A stretch of DNA of 64,000 nt from Streptomyces sp. ASQP_92 (GTDB taxonomy: Bacteria; Actinomycetota; Actinomycetes; Streptomycetales; Streptomycetaceae), in NCBI RefSeq assembly GCF_025399895.1, contig NZ_JAODUA010000005.1, positions 354,231-418,230 of the forward strand, written 5' to 3'. Position numbers and translations under genes: made by a program. This document shows, piece after piece, positions 34,001 to 41,404 of this stretch. Within the stretch, counting starts at the first letter, position 1. Each line of letters starts with the position of its first letter. A model generated the notes under the pieces. It did not search any database and was not told where the DNA came from. It saw only the letters and a list, made by a program, of their open reading frames with translations.

Positions 34001-34360
34001 CGCCAACCCACCTTCTACAAGGACTTCCCCACCGAGGTCTCCCCGCTGACCCGCCGCCACCGTGCCGACGCCCGGCTCGCCGAACGCTGGGACCTGGTCG
34101 CCTTCGGCACCGAACTGGGCACCGCCTATTCGGAGTTGACCGATCCCGTCGAGCAGCGCCGCAGACTCACCGCGCAGTCCCTGCTCGCGGCGGGCGGCGA
34201 CCCGGAGGCCATGGAGATCGACGAGGACTTCCTGGACGCGCTCGAATACGCCATGCCGCCCACCGGCGGCCTCGGCATCGGCGTGGACCGCCTCGTCATG
34301 TTCCTCACCGGGCTCACGATCCGCGAGACCCTGCCCTTCCCGCTGGTCCGCCGTACCTGA
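31067..34360 (+). CDS. lysX: LysX: lysyl-phosphatidylglycerol synthase fused to lysyl-tRNA synthetase
   Basis: A 1097-residue fusion. The N-terminal part (about 20-225) has seven to eight membrane helices. Next (about 235-560) is a DUF2156 domain that transfers lysine from Lys-tRNA to phosphatidylglycerol (AVVFSPNGKAAVTYRVEAG, LGAIQLGDEAILHV). From about 610 comes a complete lysyl-tRNA synthetase: OB-fold anticodon domain (NATVAGRVMAVRDFGG) and class II catalytic core with motif 2 FEMGRTFRNEG and motif 3 GLGIGVDRLVMFLTG. The product, lysyl-PG, lowers membrane negative charge and resists cationic peptides. GTG at 31058 is an alternative start. It is monocistronic. Confidence 0.95.
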   Translation: MTVGNERSTTVGEAAPIPSRTGFPGRVPEAFAMFFGLLGLFCAVIALIPPLRRLLHPISWFLDRVTVPVSANLAYAVFLLLLAAAIGARKKVAWWLVVIYLGLLLLLDALLITVGDWAWIPNGVLCAAALAVLILARGQFYAQTRRGAFRRAVGVLCLGLAAGVLVGWGLVEMFPNTLPRGQRLLWATNRVLGGLVSNGQFDGSPPRPLYFFLGLFGAIALLTAASTLFRSQRMEAALHGDEEPRIRALLGAYGRQDSLGYFATRRDKAVVFSPNGKAAVTYRVEAGVALASGDPVGDAGAWGPAIDAWLDIARQYAWAPAVMGASEEGATAYARHGLGAIQLGDEAILHVAKFDLDGRDMRVTRQAVHRVARTGATTRIRRHSALTDEEMRQIVDRADAWRDTETERGFSMALDRLGDPADGDCLLVEAFDAEGTLIALLSFVPWGTDGISLDLMRRDRSAPNGVMEFMVAQLCAAVPKLGVRRISLNFAVFRSAFEEGARIGAGPVLRLWRKLLLVFSKWWQLEALYRSNVKYRPQWFPRFLCYGDAGSLARVGLASAIAEGFVSVPSLRKLWGKGRPKGVTKPVTTANLPSIEALGLAGPGAAEVTERQLPEQVRVRHRKLERLRADGTEPYPVVVAVRTHTLARLRAAGEGANATVAGRVMAVRDFGGVVFAVLRDWSGDLQLVLTREEAGAAVLDRFTRDIDLGDHITASGATGTSDKGEFSLFATAWQLTAKCLRPLPDKRRGLADPEARVRRRYLDLVASPEAREVVRARSTAVQALRQGLLRRGYLEVETPMLQQIHGGANARPFTTHINAYDLDLYLRIAPELYLKRLCVGGVEKVFEMGRTFRNEGVSYKHNPEFTMLEAYQAYADYDVMLDLTRELIQDAATAAFGAPIARKADPDGTMAEYDISGPWPVKTVYGALSEALGEEVDADTDEQRLRRLCDRAGVPHTPENTRGDVVLEMYERLVEEKTRQPTFYKDFPTEVSPLTRRHRADARLAERWDLVAFGTELGTAYSELTDPVEQRRRLTAQSLLAAGGDPEAMEIDEDFLDALEYAMPPTGGLGIGVDRLVMFLTGLTIRETLPFPLVRRT

Positions 34361-34503
34361 ACCGGCCCGGGACCGGTACCGCCGGGTGACTCCATTCGTG
34401 CCGGTGTCGTCCCGGCGCTGCCGTTTCACCGGCCCCGCGACGGCCCGGGGTCCTAATCTTCCGCCATGACGAACAAAAGCCGTATGTCATGAAAAGGGAT
34501 CAG

Positions 34504-35337
34504 ATGGTCCCCAGTCGGCGGACGCTGTTGCGCCTCACGGCCTGCATCGGAGCCGCGGCCACCGTGCGCCTGCTCACCGCCGAGAACACCGGCGCCCCCG
34601 CGGCGCCACCCCGCGCGGCCCCCGCGGCCGCGGGCCCCCAGGCCGCCGCGCCCCGGCTGCGCACCAGCGCGTACCGCCTGGAACCCATGACCGCCTACAC
34701 CCCGCCGCGCTACCACACCGCCCTGCCCCCGGTGCGGACCAGACCGTTCCTGAGCATGCCCCAGCTCGGGGAGCGCTCGATGGTGCTCACCTTCGACGAC
34801 GGCCCCGACCCGCGCTACACCCCCGGCATCCTGAAGACGCTGCGCGATCACGACGTGCGCGCCGTGTTCTTCCTCTGCGGCGAGATGGCCACCGACAACC
34901 GGGACCTGCTGCGCGAGATGCGCGACGACGGGCACGTCATCGGCAACCACACCTGGACCCACCCGCAGCTCAACAAGACGGCCCCCGCCGCGATCCGCTC
35001 CGAGATCGGCCGCACCAGCGAGGTCATCGAGCAGACCGTGGGCGAACCGCCGCAGTGGTTCAGGGCGCCGTACGGGGCGTGGAACCGCAATGTGTTCGAG
35101 ATCCAGGCCGAGATGGGCATGGAGCCGCTCGCCTGGACCGTGGACACCCTCGACTGGACCACGCCCGGCACCCCCAGCATCATCCGCCGGGTCCTGGACG
35201 GGGCCGCGCCCGGCGTCGTGGTGCTCTCGCACGACGCGGGCGGCGACCGCTCGCAGAGCGTCGCGGCCCTGCGCACCTATCTGCCCGAACTCCTCGCGCA
35301 GGGTTACGAGTTGAAGGTTCCGCCCCGGCGCAGATGA
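34504..35337 (+). CDS. Tat-exported polysaccharide deacetylase (CE4)
   Basis: A 277-residue secreted enzyme. The N terminus has a twin-arginine signal (SRRTLLRLTACIGAAATVRLL); then an Ala/Pro linker and the NodB domain (about 90-270) with the metal and catalytic signatures TFDDGPDPRY, HTWTHPQL (H-x3-H), RAPYGAWN and SHDAGGDRS. CE4 enzymes remove N-acetyl groups from peptidoglycan, chitin or xylan. I chose the ATG at 34504, which has AAGGGA upstream and begins at the Tat signal; an ATG at 34489 adds five residues. It converges with the sortase gene. Confidence 0.92.
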   Translation: MVPSRRTLLRLTACIGAAATVRLLTAENTGAPAAPPRAAPAAAGPQAAAPRLRTSAYRLEPMTAYTPPRYHTALPPVRTRPFLSMPQLGERSMVLTFDDGPDPRYTPGILKTLRDHDVRAVFFLCGEMATDNRDLLREMRDDGHVIGNHTWTHPQLNKTAPAAIRSEIGRTSEVIEQTVGEPPQWFRAPYGAWNRNVFEIQAEMGMEPLAWTVDTLDWTTPGTPSIIRRVLDGAAPGVVVLSHDAGGDRSQSVAALRTYLPELLAQGYELKVPPRRR

Positions 35338-35383
35338 GCCGCGGGGCGGCCGCCTCCCGCACGGCCGCGCGGGCGCCGCGGCG

Positions 35384-36043
35384 CTACTTGACGGACACGA
35401 GGCGCGCGAAGGCCACCACGTTCCCGTCGTAGCCGCGGGCCCTGGAGAAGCCGCCGCCGCAGGTGATCACCCGGAGTTCCGGGTGCCCGGTGTCGCCGTA
35501 CACCCGGGCACCCGGGAAGGTGGCCTTGTCGAAGACCTCGACGCCGTACACCTCGAACACCGCGGTGCGGCCGTCGAAGCGGTCCACCTCGATGTGGCTG
35601 CCCTTCTGGAGCGAGCCGAGCCCGTAGAAGACCGCGGGGCCCTTCATGTTGTCCACGTGGCCGACCACCACCGCCGTGCCGCGCATGCCCGGGGCCACGC
35701 CGTTCTGGTACCAGCCGGCCAGGTTCGGGTCCTGGGGCGGGGGCGCCTGCACCCAGCCCTGGGCATCGGTACCGACGTCCATGACTGGCGCGTTCACGTT
35801 GATCGATTCGATCCGCACCCGGGAGGCCGGGGCGAAGGGCAGCGGCTCGACCTCGGCGGCCGGCGCGGGCGTGGAGCCGGTGCCCGAACTGCTGGCCGGG
35901 GCCGCTGCTGCGGCGGGTTGCGGCGGTCCCATCGTCGCGTCCGCGCCGTTGCGCATCAGCGCGAGGCCGGTCAGCATCACCAGGGCCAAGGCCCCCCACG
36001 GGGAGCGCCTGCGACGCTCCATGCCGCTCTCTTCGTGCGCCAT
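35384..36043 (-). CDS. Class F sortase
   Basis: A 219-residue membrane-anchored transpeptidase. An N-terminal anchor (WGALALVMLTGLALM, about 15-30) leads into a Pro/Ala linker and the sortase barrel (about 75-219) with active-site His in VVVGHVDN, catalytic Cys in VITCGGGFSR and the following Arg in FSRARGYDG. Class F sortases are the actinobacterial group. Two related secreted proteins lie upstream of this gene's start, at 36377 and 36960, which makes a sortase-substrate cluster likely. An ATG at 36022 (MERRRRSPWG) is an alternative start. Confidence 0.9.
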   Translation of the reverse strand: MAHEESGMERRRRSPWGALALVMLTGLALMRNGADATMGPPQPAAAAAPASSSGTGSTPAPAAEVEPLPFAPASRVRIESINVNAPVMDVGTDAQGWVQAPPPQDPNLAGWYQNGVAPGMRGTAVVVGHVDNMKGPAVFYGLGSLQKGSHIEVDRFDGRTAVFEVYGVEVFDKATFPGARVYGDTGHPELRVITCGGGFSRARGYDGNVVAFARLVSVK

Positions 36044-36376
36044 GTCTTCTCGTCAACTCCTTCGCCGTCCACCCTCAGCGCGCCTTCGAGCACCGTAAGG
36101 GCGGCGCGCTCGCCCGGCGATCGCAGAGCGGCGAACGGGTGCCGGTCCAGCCGGCCTGGGCCATCCGGGTCATGCGGCCGCGAAAAATGATCTGACGGTC
36201 TGTGACCTGCGGGTCCGTCAGATTTCGGGGGCCGAACGGGGGGCCCGCGGTTCACCAGGGTGGATGAGTACCGAAATGCGGCTTGTATGAGCGGCGGTGA
36301 GGGTTCGTCGTGGGAGGCGTACTCGTCGATCATCCCGGGGCACGGCTCCGGGGCGTCCTCCCATGGAGGTTCAACG

Positions 36377-36865
36377 ATGCGTGCTTCACGCGCTCTAACG
36401 GTGGCGCTGGCGGTCGGCGCCGCGGTCGGGTTCGCCGCGCCGGCGGCCCTCGCGGGGGGTCCGCCGTCCGGCGGGCCGACCGGAGTCGAGGTCGACCCCT
36501 CCCGGGTCCACCAAGGCGCCACCCTGAGCATCACCGCCCACGGCTGCCACAACGGCGGCCGAGTCAGCTCGAACGCCTTCGACGAGGTCCACCTGTCGTC
36601 GGGGGACACCAACTTCGCGACCGCGCGGATCCACGACCACACGACGCCGGGCGAGTACAGCCTCGCGGTCAAGTGCAACGACAACGACCGAGTGGCGACG
36701 CGCAGCTTCCGGGTCCTCGAGGGCCGGGGCGCCGACGGCGGGCTCGGCGGCGCCGCGGGTCCGAGCGACACCGAGATGGCGGTCGGCGGCGCCCTCGTCG
36801 GTACGGCCGCGATCGGCGGCGCCCTGTTCGTCGCCCGTCGCCGGCGCCAAGGCGTAGGGATCTGA
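36377..36865 (+). CDS. Secreted Ig-like protein with C-terminal anchor, sortase-cluster member
   Basis: A 162-residue secreted protein. A signal peptide (cut near AALAGGPP) is followed by an Ig-like domain of about 85 residues with two Cys (ITAHGCHNGG and LAVKCNDND) that probably form a disulfide, a Gly/Ala linker, and a C-terminal hydrophobic helix with basic end (AAIGGALFVARRRRQG). The tail looks like a sortase sorting signal but I see no LPxTG. It is paralogous in layout to the protein at 36960. GGAGG lies 7 bases before the ATG. It is divergent from the class F sortase. Confidence 0.85.
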   Translation: MRASRALTVALAVGAAVGFAAPAALAGGPPSGGPTGVEVDPSRVHQGATLSITAHGCHNGGRVSSNAFDEVHLSSGDTNFATARIHDHTTPGEYSLAVKCNDNDRVATRSFRVLEGRGADGGLGGAAGPSDTEMAVGGALVGTAAIGGALFVARRRRQGVGI

Positions 36866-36900
36866 CCGGACGAACCTCCCGGGCAGGACCCCAACGGCCG

Positions 36901-36936
36901 GTCGCCCCCGAGTCCTGGCCAGGACTCGGGGGCGAC
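36901..36936. terminator. Perfect bidirectional hairpin between paralogues
   Basis: An 18-base arm (36901-36918) is followed immediately by its exact reverse complement (36919-36936), a 36-base perfect palindrome between the convergent genes ending at 36865 and 36960. It should terminate both. Confidence 0.8.
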
Positions 36937-36959
36937 GGGTGTGGGGGCTCGGGTGTTCC

Positions 36960-37538
36960 CTAGTGCCTGCGGGCCGCGGAGCGCCGGCGCAGGGCGTAGA
37001 CCCCGCCACCGAGGGCCACCGCGACCAGGGTGGCGCCGACCGTGAGCTGGACGGGGTCGAGGCCGTCGTTCACGCTGCCGCCGAGCCCGCCGCGGACGCC
37101 AAGCGGCGTGGAGGGCCGGACGGTGGGGCGGACCGTGGGACGGACGGTGGGACGGTCGGAGGGACGGGTGGTCGAGCTGGCCGTCGGCGCACCGCCGGCG
37201 ATGGTGAGCTGCGTCGTCGACCGCACACCGTCGCAGTTGAACGTCACGGTGTACGAGGCGCCCCGCTTGGCGTCCCCGTCGACGGTGGCGTTGCGCGAAC
37301 TGTCCTTGGGGAGGGTGACGGTGTCGAACACGCCGGAGGACGCCGTCGCGTCGCCGGAGCAGCCGGTGGCGTTGAGGGTGACCTGCCCGCCTGGCGCGAT
37401 CACCGAGGGGGTCACGGTGAAGGTGGGTGTGGTGGAGCTGGCGTTGGCGCTGCCGTTGGCGGCCACCGCGGTGGACGGCGCGAGCCCGAGCGCGGCGGCG
37501 CCGACGAATGCGACGGATGCGATGCGTATCGCGCCCAT
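36960..37538 (-). CDS. Secreted Ig-like protein with C-terminal anchor, paralogue of the neighbour
   Basis: A 192-residue secreted protein with the same plan as the convergent neighbour at 36377: signal peptide (cut near TAVAANGS), Ig-like domain with two Cys (NATGCSGDAT and TFNCDGVRS), a linker made of repeated RPTVRPT units, a Gly-rich patch (GVRGGLGGS), and a C-terminal helix with Arg tail (GATLVAVALGGGVYALRRRSA). No LPxTG is visible. GGAGG lies 8 bases before the ATG at 37538; upstream in-frame starts lack it. Probably a surface-displayed or membrane-anchored protein; function unknown. Confidence 0.85.
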   Translation of the reverse strand: MGAIRIASVAFVGAAALGLAPSTAVAANGSANASSTTPTFTVTPSVIAPGGQVTLNATGCSGDATASSGVFDTVTLPKDSSRNATVDGDAKRGASYTVTFNCDGVRSTTQLTIAGGAPTASSTTRPSDRPTVRPTVRPTVRPSTPLGVRGGLGGSVNDGLDPVQLTVGATLVAVALGGGVYALRRRSAARRH

Positions 37539-37745
37539 GGTCAATCCTCCGGTCCCCGAGGGGCAGCTGCGGAACCGATTCCACATTGGGGGGTGAATGC
37601 ACCTCGATGCCCGAAACGCTAGGAGGCGACCCGGCGTGTCGCGATCCGTGTCGGGCGAATGGGGCATCGGCGTCCCCCACCCGGCCGAGCGAGGGCTCCG
37701 CCGGTCCGGCGGAGCCCTGGGGCCGCGGTCTGCCCGGCGGGGGTG

Positions 37746-38507
37746 TCAGCCGATGGTGGGGAACAGGTCGAAGAACGGCCCGGCCGTCGCCGAGATGCCC
37801 CGGCCGAAGGGGGCGTCGAAGTCCCAGATCAGGAAGAGCAGGAAGGCGATGAGCGCGCTGAAGAGGCCCGCCAGCAACAGCTCCCGCGGGGTGCGCCTGA
37901 TCTGGAGCGTGAAGATCAGCCCGACGGTGACCAGCGCGCCGATGATCAGGCCGAACCAGACGACCCCGGGCATGGTGGCGCCCGCCCCCTGACCGCGGGC
38001 GGTCCGGGCGGCGTCCACGGCGGCCACCTGGTCGATCAAAGGCTGGTAGGCCTGGGCCTCGAAGTCGTTCGCGGGGTGGTAGTCCGTCACATCGCGGCGG
38101 ATCTTCTCCAGTTTCTGCGCGCTCTCCTCGGTGAGATCGCCTTCCTTGGCCATGTGGCTCCACTCGGTGTGCACCACATAGGAGGCGTACGCCTCGACGT
38201 CGGTCCGGGTGCGCTCGCGCACCTCCGCCGGATACACCTGGACCCGCTGCGAGATCTCGCGCAGGGCCTGGGCCTCCTGCTGTACATCCGCCTGGGCGGC
38301 CCCGCGCCCCTCCCAGACGCCCGCGATGGCGAGACCGAGCACGATGGCGTACACCACGCCGATCATCATCGTCATGTACTCGATGACGTCCGGGGTGCCC
38401 GAGGGGTCGTCGTCCGGGCCGACCCGGCGGTTGCTGAACAGGGTGATGGTGAGCACGACCGCGCATGCGGCGGCCATGGCGATGACCAGGACGAGCCAGT
38501 CGGACAA
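37746..38507 (-). CDS. DUF4239-type (bestrophin-like) membrane protein
   Basis: A 253-residue protein with four membrane helices: two at the N terminus (LVLVIAMAAACAVVLTITLF and MMIGVVYAIVLGLAIAGVWE), a long hydrophilic helical middle (about 70-175) and two at the C terminus (VVWFGLIIGALVTVGLIF, LAGLFSALIAFLLFLIWDF). This is the bestrophin-like DUF4239 layout; relatives are possible ion channels. The start is a TTG at 38507 (confirmed by GAGAGG upstream and the immediate SDWLVLV helix), an unusual start codon. It is followed on the same strand by nothing in operon; the Pro-rich gene lies 25 bp upstream. Confidence 0.85.
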   Translation of the reverse strand: MSDWLVLVIAMAAACAVVLTITLFSNRRVGPDDDPSGTPDVIEYMTMMIGVVYAIVLGLAIAGVWEGRGAAQADVQQEAQALREISQRVQVYPAEVRERTRTDVEAYASYVVHTEWSHMAKEGDLTEESAQKLEKIRRDVTDYHPANDFEAQAYQPLIDQVAAVDAARTARGQGAGATMPGVVWFGLIIGALVTVGLIFTLQIRRTPRELLLAGLFSALIAFLLFLIWDFDAPFGRGISATAGPFFDLFPTIG

Positions 38508-38532
38508 GGGAACCTCTCAGGAAAAGGCGGAC

Positions 38533-39132
38533 TCAGCGGGAGCGGGAGCCGGAACGGGTGCGCAGCAGGGCCGCGCCGATCACGGCGGGCGCGGTGATGA
38601 GCAGCGTCATGGTGACGGGGGAGAGCCGGGGCGCCGCCTTCTTGCGCGGTGGCATCCGGTAGTTGCGCAGGACGATCCGCTGAGCACGCGGCGGCCCCGG
38701 GTGCGGCGAGGCGGCGGGCGGGGGCGGCGCCACGGGTGGCGCCGGCACGGCGGGGGGCGCCGGCGGGCGCTGTGCCGGAGGCGCCGGAGCGGGCGGGACG
38801 GCGGGCGGCCTCGGATGCGGGGCGGGGCGGGTGGGCGGGGTCGGGCGCGGGGCGGGTGCGGGCGGTGGCTTGGGCGCGGGCGGGGGAGAGGGCGGGGTCG
38901 GAGTCGGGGGCACCCGGGTGGGCGGGGGAGTGGGGTGCGGAGGGTGCGGAGGGTGCGGCGGCCAGGGGCACCGGTGGCCCGTGCCCGCGACCGCCCAGGG
39001 CCCGCCCCCGCTGCCCTGCGTTACGGAGGCGTAGGCGCAGGCGTCGGCCTGCGCGGCCGGTGCCGGCGCCGTGAGCAGCACGGTGAAGGCCGTGGCGGCG
39101 AGCAGCCGCCCGGCGAGGTGTCGTCCTTGCAC
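38533..39132 (-). CDS. Proline-rich secreted protein with C-terminal membrane helix
   Basis: A 199-residue protein. After a GTG start a signal peptide (LLAATAFTVLLTAPAPAAQADA) leads into a short Cys-containing segment (ACAYASVTQGSGG... RCPWPP), then about 85 residues of Pro-rich PPTPP and PAPPA repeats, a basic stretch (RNYRMPPRKKAAP) and a C-terminal helix (VTMTLLITAPAVIGAALL). It probably spans the wall as a rod-like spacer. The start at 39132 is chosen for the signal peptide; an ATG at 39213 would add 27 residues. It lies 25 bp upstream of the DUF4239 gene in the same direction, so likely co-transcribed. Confidence 0.7.
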   Translation of the reverse strand: MQGRHLAGRLLAATAFTVLLTAPAPAAQADACAYASVTQGSGGGPWAVAGTGHRCPWPPHPPHPPHPTPPPTRVPPTPTPPSPPPAPKPPPAPAPRPTPPTRPAPHPRPPAVPPAPAPPAQRPPAPPAVPAPPVAPPPPAASPHPGPPRAQRIVLRNYRMPPRKKAAPRLSPVTMTLLITAPAVIGAALLRTRSGSRSR

Positions 39133-39360
39133 TGAATGATCATCGGGCGGTGGGGGCGCGTCCGGAGGGGGCGTCGAATCGATTCGCCTGAAGGGGGGAG
39201 TTTCGGACGGCATTGTGTTCGCCGCGTTGACCGCTTGTTCGGGCCCCTTCGGAAAAATATCCGCGCCCGCGTTGAACACACCGGCGCCCCCCGCCCGTAC
39301 ATAGGGCCATCACCCGGCGCATCCGGCGTCTCAACAGCCTTACCGAACACGGGAGTTGAC

Positions 39361-40335
39361 ATGAGTACCTGGCGCAGCGCATCGCTCGCGGCAGCGGCGG
39401 CAGCGGTACTGGCACTGACCGCGACGGGCTGCGGCCAGGACAAGGGCAGCAGCTACGCGGGCGGCAACGGACAGCCCGTCGGCAACGCCGGCGCCGCCCA
39501 GCAGCCCGTCGACAACGCCTATGGCGCGGGCGGCGGTTACGGGCAGGCGGGCGGCGCCGACTCCGCCGCGAAACCGGCCGGGCAGTTGACGGTGAGCGAC
39601 AGCAAGGAGCTGGGCAAGGTCGTCACCGACAGCGCCGGCTTCACGCTCTACCGCTTCGACAAGGACACCGCCAGCCCGCCCAAGACGAACTGCGAGGGCG
39701 ACTGTGCCAAGGCCTGGCCCGCGGTGCCCGCCGACGGGGTGAGCGCGGCCGCGGGCACCGACGCCTCGAAGCTCGGCTCGGTCACCCGCGCCGACGGCAG
39801 CAAGCAACTCACCATCGGGGGCTGGCCGATGTACCGCTACGCCAAGGACACCAACCCCGGCGACACCAACGGGCAGAACGTGGGCGGGACGTGGCACGCC
39901 GCCGCGCCCGACGGCAAGAAGGCCCAGGCCCAGGCTCAGGCCGAGGCCCCCGCTCAGGCCGCCGCCGGCGCCATGCCGGGCCTGTCGGTCCGCAAGGACG
40001 CCAAGCTCGGCGACATCATCGTGGACGCGCGGGGCATGACCGTCTACCGCTTCAAGAAGGACTCCGCCTGGCCCATGAAGTCCGCCTGCACCGGCGCCTG
40101 TCTGGAGAAGTGGCCGGTGGTGGCGCCGGTCGAGAAGAACGACACCAAGGGCATCGCCCTCAAGGGCTTCGTCACCTTCGACCGACCCGATGGGGTGAAA
40201 CAGCAGTCGATCACCTGCTGGCCCGTCTACACCTTCACCGGCGACTCCAAGCCCGGGGACACCAACGGCCAGGGGGCGGGCGGCACATGGTACGCGGTGT
40301 CCCCCGAGGGCAAGCTCGTCGGCGCACCCAAGTAG
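39361..40335 (+). CDS. SCO0930-like lipoprotein with two secreted-repeat domains
   Basis: A 324-residue lipoprotein. The signal ends at lipobox ALTATGC (Cys24). A Gly/Gln/Ala spacer precedes two copies of a repeat (about 75-175 and 210-320), each with LGKVVTDSAGFTLYRF / LGDIIVDARGMTVYRF, then C-x3-C (CEGDCAKAWP / CTGACLEKWP), the GWPMYRYA / CWPVYTFT segment and PGDTNGQ. These are PF03640-type Lipoprotein_15 repeats. GGGAG precedes the ATG. It is followed by the methyltransferase and RmdA-like genes; from memory S. coelicolor has the same neighbourhood and the lipoprotein is linked to aerial development. Confidence 0.88.
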   Translation: MSTWRSASLAAAAAAVLALTATGCGQDKGSSYAGGNGQPVGNAGAAQQPVDNAYGAGGGYGQAGGADSAAKPAGQLTVSDSKELGKVVTDSAGFTLYRFDKDTASPPKTNCEGDCAKAWPAVPADGVSAAAGTDASKLGSVTRADGSKQLTIGGWPMYRYAKDTNPGDTNGQNVGGTWHAAAPDGKKAQAQAQAEAPAQAAAGAMPGLSVRKDAKLGDIIVDARGMTVYRFKKDSAWPMKSACTGACLEKWPVVAPVEKNDTKGIALKGFVTFDRPDGVKQQSITCWPVYTFTGDSKPGDTNGQGAGGTWYAVSPEGKLVGAPK

Positions 40336-40349
40336 CCCCGCCCCCAACC

Positions 40350-40395
40350 CCGTCGGCCCGTCACCGCCACCCCCCACGCGGCGACGGGCCGACGG
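40350..40395 (+). terminator. Terminator after the lipoprotein gene
   Basis: CCGTCGGCCCGTC (40350-40362) and GACGGGCCGACGG (40383-40395) form a perfect 13-bp stem with a 20-base loop, 15 bases past the stop. A second weak hairpin with T-rich tail (AACGGA...TCCGTT, 40479-40499) follows. Confidence 0.7.
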
Positions 40396-40591
40396 TGTGT
40401 CCACCCAGCGATACGATGGCGCGTGCTCCCGCGCCGAGCCGTACGATCCGGCGCACATGCCGTGGGCGTGTGACTAATAACGGACGACCATTTTCCGTTT
40501 TTACTCGCTCTCCCGGCGGACGATCAGTAGCCTCAGGCGCAAACAATGGTCATGGTCATGGCCGTCCTGCGGCGACTTGTTGGAGACATTG

Positions 40592-41404
40592 ATGGAGCGT
40601 CCCGCCTGGGCCCCTCAGGGCATCGACATCTCGGTGCCGAGCGTGTCCCGCATATACGACTACTACCTGGGCGGTTCGCACAATTTCGAGGTCGACCGGG
40701 AAGCGGCCCGCGAGGCCATGCGATTCATGCCGGGGCTGCCCAAGATCATGCAGGCGAACCGGGCCTTCATGCGGCGCGCGGTGCGATTCGCCGTGTCCGA
40801 GGGAATCACCCAGTTCCTGGACATCGGATCCGGAATCCCGACTTTCGGAAATGTTCATGAGGTCGCCCAATCGGCCGACCCCGAGGCGCGCGTCCTGTAC
40901 GTCGACCACGACTCGGTGGCCGTGGCGCACAGCCGCGCCGTCCTGGAGGGCAACGAACTGGCCGGCATCGCCTCGGCCGACCTGCGCAAGCCGCAGGACA
41001 TCCTGAGTGCCCCCGAGACCGCCCAACTGCTCGACCTGTCCCGGCCGGTGGCCCTCCTGCTGATCGCCGTGCTGCACTTCGTCGAGGACCAGGACGACCC
41101 CTACCAGGCCGTCGCCGAACTGCGCGACGCGCTCGCCCCGGGCAGCCTCCTGGTCCTCACCCACGCCTCCTACGAAGGCATCCCGCTCAGCGAGGAGGAG
41201 GCGGGCCGAACGGTGGGCGTCTACCGCGACATCAAGAGCCCCCTGGTGATGCGCTCGCCCGAGGAGATCGCCGGGTTCTTCGAAGGGTTCACGATGCTCG
41301 ACCCCGGTCTGGTCTCGATGCCGCTGTGGCGTCCGGAGGGCGAGGCCGACCAGGAAGACCCGTACGCCTTCTCGGGCTTCGCCGGCGTGGGACGCAAGGC
41401 GTGA
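40592..41404 (+). CDS. DUF574-type SAM-dependent methyltransferase
   Basis: A 270-residue protein of the PF04672 (DUF574) methyltransferase group, abundant in Streptomyces. The N-terminal signature PSVSRIYDYYLGGSHNFEVDR is present, followed by the SAM-binding FLDIGSGIPTFGNVH and VLYVDHDSVAVAHSR. The substrate is unknown for the family. GGAGA precedes the ATG. The TGA overlaps the GTG of the c-di-GMP gene (GTGA), giving a coupled pair. Confidence 0.9.
   Translation: MERPAWAPQGIDISVPSVSRIYDYYLGGSHNFEVDREAAREAMRFMPGLPKIMQANRAFMRRAVRFAVSEGITQFLDIGSGIPTFGNVHEVAQSADPEARVLYVDHDSVAVAHSRAVLEGNELAGIASADLRKPQDILSAPETAQLLDLSRPVALLLIAVLHFVEDQDDPYQAVAELRDALAPGSLLVLTHASYEGIPLSEEEAGRTVGVYRDIKSPLVMRSPEEIAGFFEGFTMLDPGLVSMPLWRPEGEADQEDPYAFSGFAGVGRKA

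Noticed and set aside
30992..34429. A 1145-residue frame antisense to lysX
   Set aside because: It is the shadow of the lysX frame on the opposite strand in a very GC-rich gene; it has no domain signature and low-complexity Gly/Arg/Glu content.
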